DNA of 64,000 nt from Kordiimonas pumila (GTDB taxonomy: Bacteria; Pseudomonadota; Alphaproteobacteria; Sphingomonadales; Kordiimonadaceae): NCBI RefSeq assembly GCF_015240255.1, contig NZ_CP061205.1, positions 1,137,501 to 1,201,500 of the forward strand, written 5' to 3'. Positions 62,590-64,000 of this stretch are shown in pieces (position 1 is the first letter of the stretch; each line of letters starts with the position of its first letter). The position numbers and the translations under genes are program-made. Below the pieces are notes generated by a model. It searched no databases, was not told the DNA's origin, and saw only the letters and a list, made by a program, of their open reading frames with translations.

Positions 62590-64000
62590 GCGCGGACCAA
62601 AGGACATAAGGCAGAAAATGGCTGCACTGTTAGACGCAGAGCTGGTCGCGCGTGGCCGTGCGCGTTACGCCGCCGAGCGTGCTACACAGGCCCCAGATGC
62701 GCATGAGGCTCAGTCTAATTCAGGCACGATTGCAGATACGCCCGATATGACAAGCCTTTTGCGCAGGGATGTGACGCGGCTTGCTTGTCAGGCGCTGGAA
62801 ATGCAAGAAGACCAACTGGACCCCACGGAAAATCTGGCTAATTTTGGTGTGGACTCAATCGCTATTACCGAAGTTATGGTTCAGATTTCGCGATTTTACG
62901 GCGTTTCTATTGCGCCGACGACCTTCTTTGAAGCGAAGCATTTGAAGCATCTCAGTGATATTTTGGCTGATCGTTATGCCAAACAAATTACGGCGCATTA
63001 TCAGGCACAAGTATCTGATAAGGCTACTGAGAAAGCAGAGCAACCCAAGGCGGCTAAAACACCAGTTATGCCCGCCGCGTGGCTGGAGCGGCATAAAAAA
63101 CTGGGCAGCACGCTGACCAATATCAAACCTGTAAAGGTTGAGGCAAAAGCACCAGGCCGGGTTAAGGCTGAAAGGCCAGTACAGCCACAACCTGCTTCTC
63201 AAAAAGGTGATGCAGCAGTTGAACCCATCGCCATTATCTCGATGGAAGGCATGTTTCCTAACAGCCCGGATATAGAGAGCCTGCTTGAAAACTTACTGAA
63301 GGGTACGGACTGTATTGAAGAGGTGCCAACCAGCCGGTGGGATTGGCGCAAGGTAGAGGGTGACCCGAAAAAAGGGGCGTTTACACAGGTGAAACATGGG
63401 GGCTTTGTGCCGGATCATGACCTGTTCGATGCTTCTTTCTTTAACATTTCCCCACGTGAAGCAGAATTGATCGACCCGCAGCACAGATTGTTTATGCTGT
63501 CTGTCTGGCGGTTAATTGAAAAGGCAGGATATGCTTCAAGCTCTTTGGCGGGTAAAAAAATCAGCATTTTCCTTGGCATCAATTTGCTGGATCATGTGGA
63601 CCGTGTAAACAGTGCGGGCCTTATGGAGGCGCAGCAAATGACAGGCCTTGGGCATGCGTTCTGCCCCAACCGCCTTTCATTTATGCTGGATATTCACGGC
63701 CCAAGTGAAGTTGTGGATACAGCGTGCTCAAGCTCCCTTGTTGCTCTCCACCGTGCTGTCATGAGCATCCGCCATGAGGGCTGCGAAATGGCGATTGCGG
63801 GCGGGTCTAACCTGATGCTTGGCCCCAAGCAGCATATATTGTTTTCCAAAACCGGCATGTTGGCGGCTGATGGACGTTCAAAAACATTCTCCAAGAATGC
63901 AGACGGCTATGGCCGCGCTGACGGTGTTGGGGTTGTTCTATTAAAACCGCTCTCAAAGGCTGAGGCGGACGGCGACCAGATTTTAGGACTGATTAAGGGC
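62582..64000 (+). CDS. Second trans-AT PKS, N-terminal part (runs off the window)
   Basis: The frame is open from ATG 62582 to the last base (473 codons). Residues 1-55 are a charged helical stretch (IRQKMAALLDAEL), perhaps a docking element. Residues 60-130 are an ACP with Ser92 in FGVDSIAITEV, lacking the beta-branch Trp. After a Lys/Ala/Pro linker KS7 begins at about 214: EPIAIISMEG, then DTACSSS with Cys382 and ADGYGRADGVG. The ACP completes module 6 of the previous protein. Start overlap with the FMO gene (ATGACTGA) implies coupled translation. The remaining modules and the release domain lie to the right. Confidence 0.93.
   Translation, partial: MTERGPKDIRQKMAALLDAELVARGRARYAAERATQAPDAHEAQSNSGTIADTPDMTSLLRRDVTRLACQALEMQEDQLDPTENLANFGVDSIAITEVMVQISRFYGVSIAPTTFFEAKHLKHLSDILADRYAKQITAHYQAQVSDKATEKAEQPKAAKTPVMPAAWLERHKKLGSTLTNIKPVKVEAKAPGRVKAERPVQPQPASQKGDAAVEPIAIISMEGMFPNSPDIESLLENLLKGTDCIEEVPTSRWDWRKVEGDPKKGAFTQVKHGGFVPDHDLFDASFFNISPREAELIDPQHRLFMLSVWRLIEKAGYASSSLAGKKISIFLGINLLDHVDRVNSAGLMEAQQMTGLGHAFCPNRLSFMLDIHGPSEVVDTACSSSLVALHRAVMSIRHEGCEMAIAGGSNLMLGPKQHILFSKTGMLAADGRSKTFSKNADGYGRADGVGVVLLKPLSKAEADGDQILGLIKG

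Overview
The window looks like the chromosome of an alphaproteobacterium. It opens inside a 23S rRNA gene, followed by 5S rRNA and an initiator tRNA whose genes lie in the 23S-5S-tRNA-fMet order usual in that class. The protein families seen (TonB receptor, Rieske oxygenase, DUF3987 island genes) fit that assignment. No finer taxonomic call is justified from the sequence alone.

Layout. (1) 1-2177: end of an rRNA operon. (2) 3063-11740: an AT-richer catabolic-looking locus with a SnoaL-like protein, a Rieske oxygenase, a DJ-1/PfpI protein, a large LuxR/MalT-type (LAL) regulator, a TonB-dependent receptor, an FMN-binding PNPOx-like protein and a [2Fe-2S] ferredoxin. (3) 11885-18205: the wreck of an integrative element. 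Its DUF3987 gene is split by an IS630-like element with a clean TA duplication, so the original frame can be rebuilt. Its integrase survives only as the last 30 codons, cut by an IS3-family element, and that element abuts a 5'-truncated IS481-family transposase. (4) 18310-20525: a HipBA pair and fragments of pyruvate dehydrogenase genes. (5) 20774-64000: a trans-AT polyketide synthase cluster that runs off the right edge.

The PKS cluster reads as a glutarimide-type pathway. A free ACP and an asparagine-synthetase-like amidotransferase could make malonamyl-ACP. Module 1 (KS-DH-KR-ACP) would give an unsaturated amide, and module 2 (KS, DH-like domain without catalytic His, ACP) matches the KS-B-ACP branching module that closes a glutarimide ring by Michael addition. 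Module 3 (KS-KR-ACP) and module 4 (KS-cMT-ACP) then predict the hydroxy-keto-methyl side chain found in streptimidone and migrastatin-class compounds. Module 5 (KS-ECH-ECH-ACP-ACP), with a separate HMGS cassette (HMGS, Ser-type KS, ACP, ECH1), would install a beta-branch. The sixth KS has no ACP in the same protein. The ACP is at the start of the next PKS, and a class B flavin monooxygenase gene sits exactly between, as in Baeyer-Villiger oxygen-insertion systems.

Accessory genes make the cluster unusual. They include a TauD-family enzyme whose facial triad reads H-x-G (the halogenase pattern) instead of H-x-D, a P450, and a periplasmic Ntn-hydrolase with its Cys nucleophile at the signal-peptide cleavage site. 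There is also a PptH-like metallophosphoesterase convergent with an Sfp-type phosphopantetheinyl transferase, and twin PvdE-type ABC exporters next to an SPFH protein and a DUF697 protein. No thioesterase or chain-release domain is inside the window.
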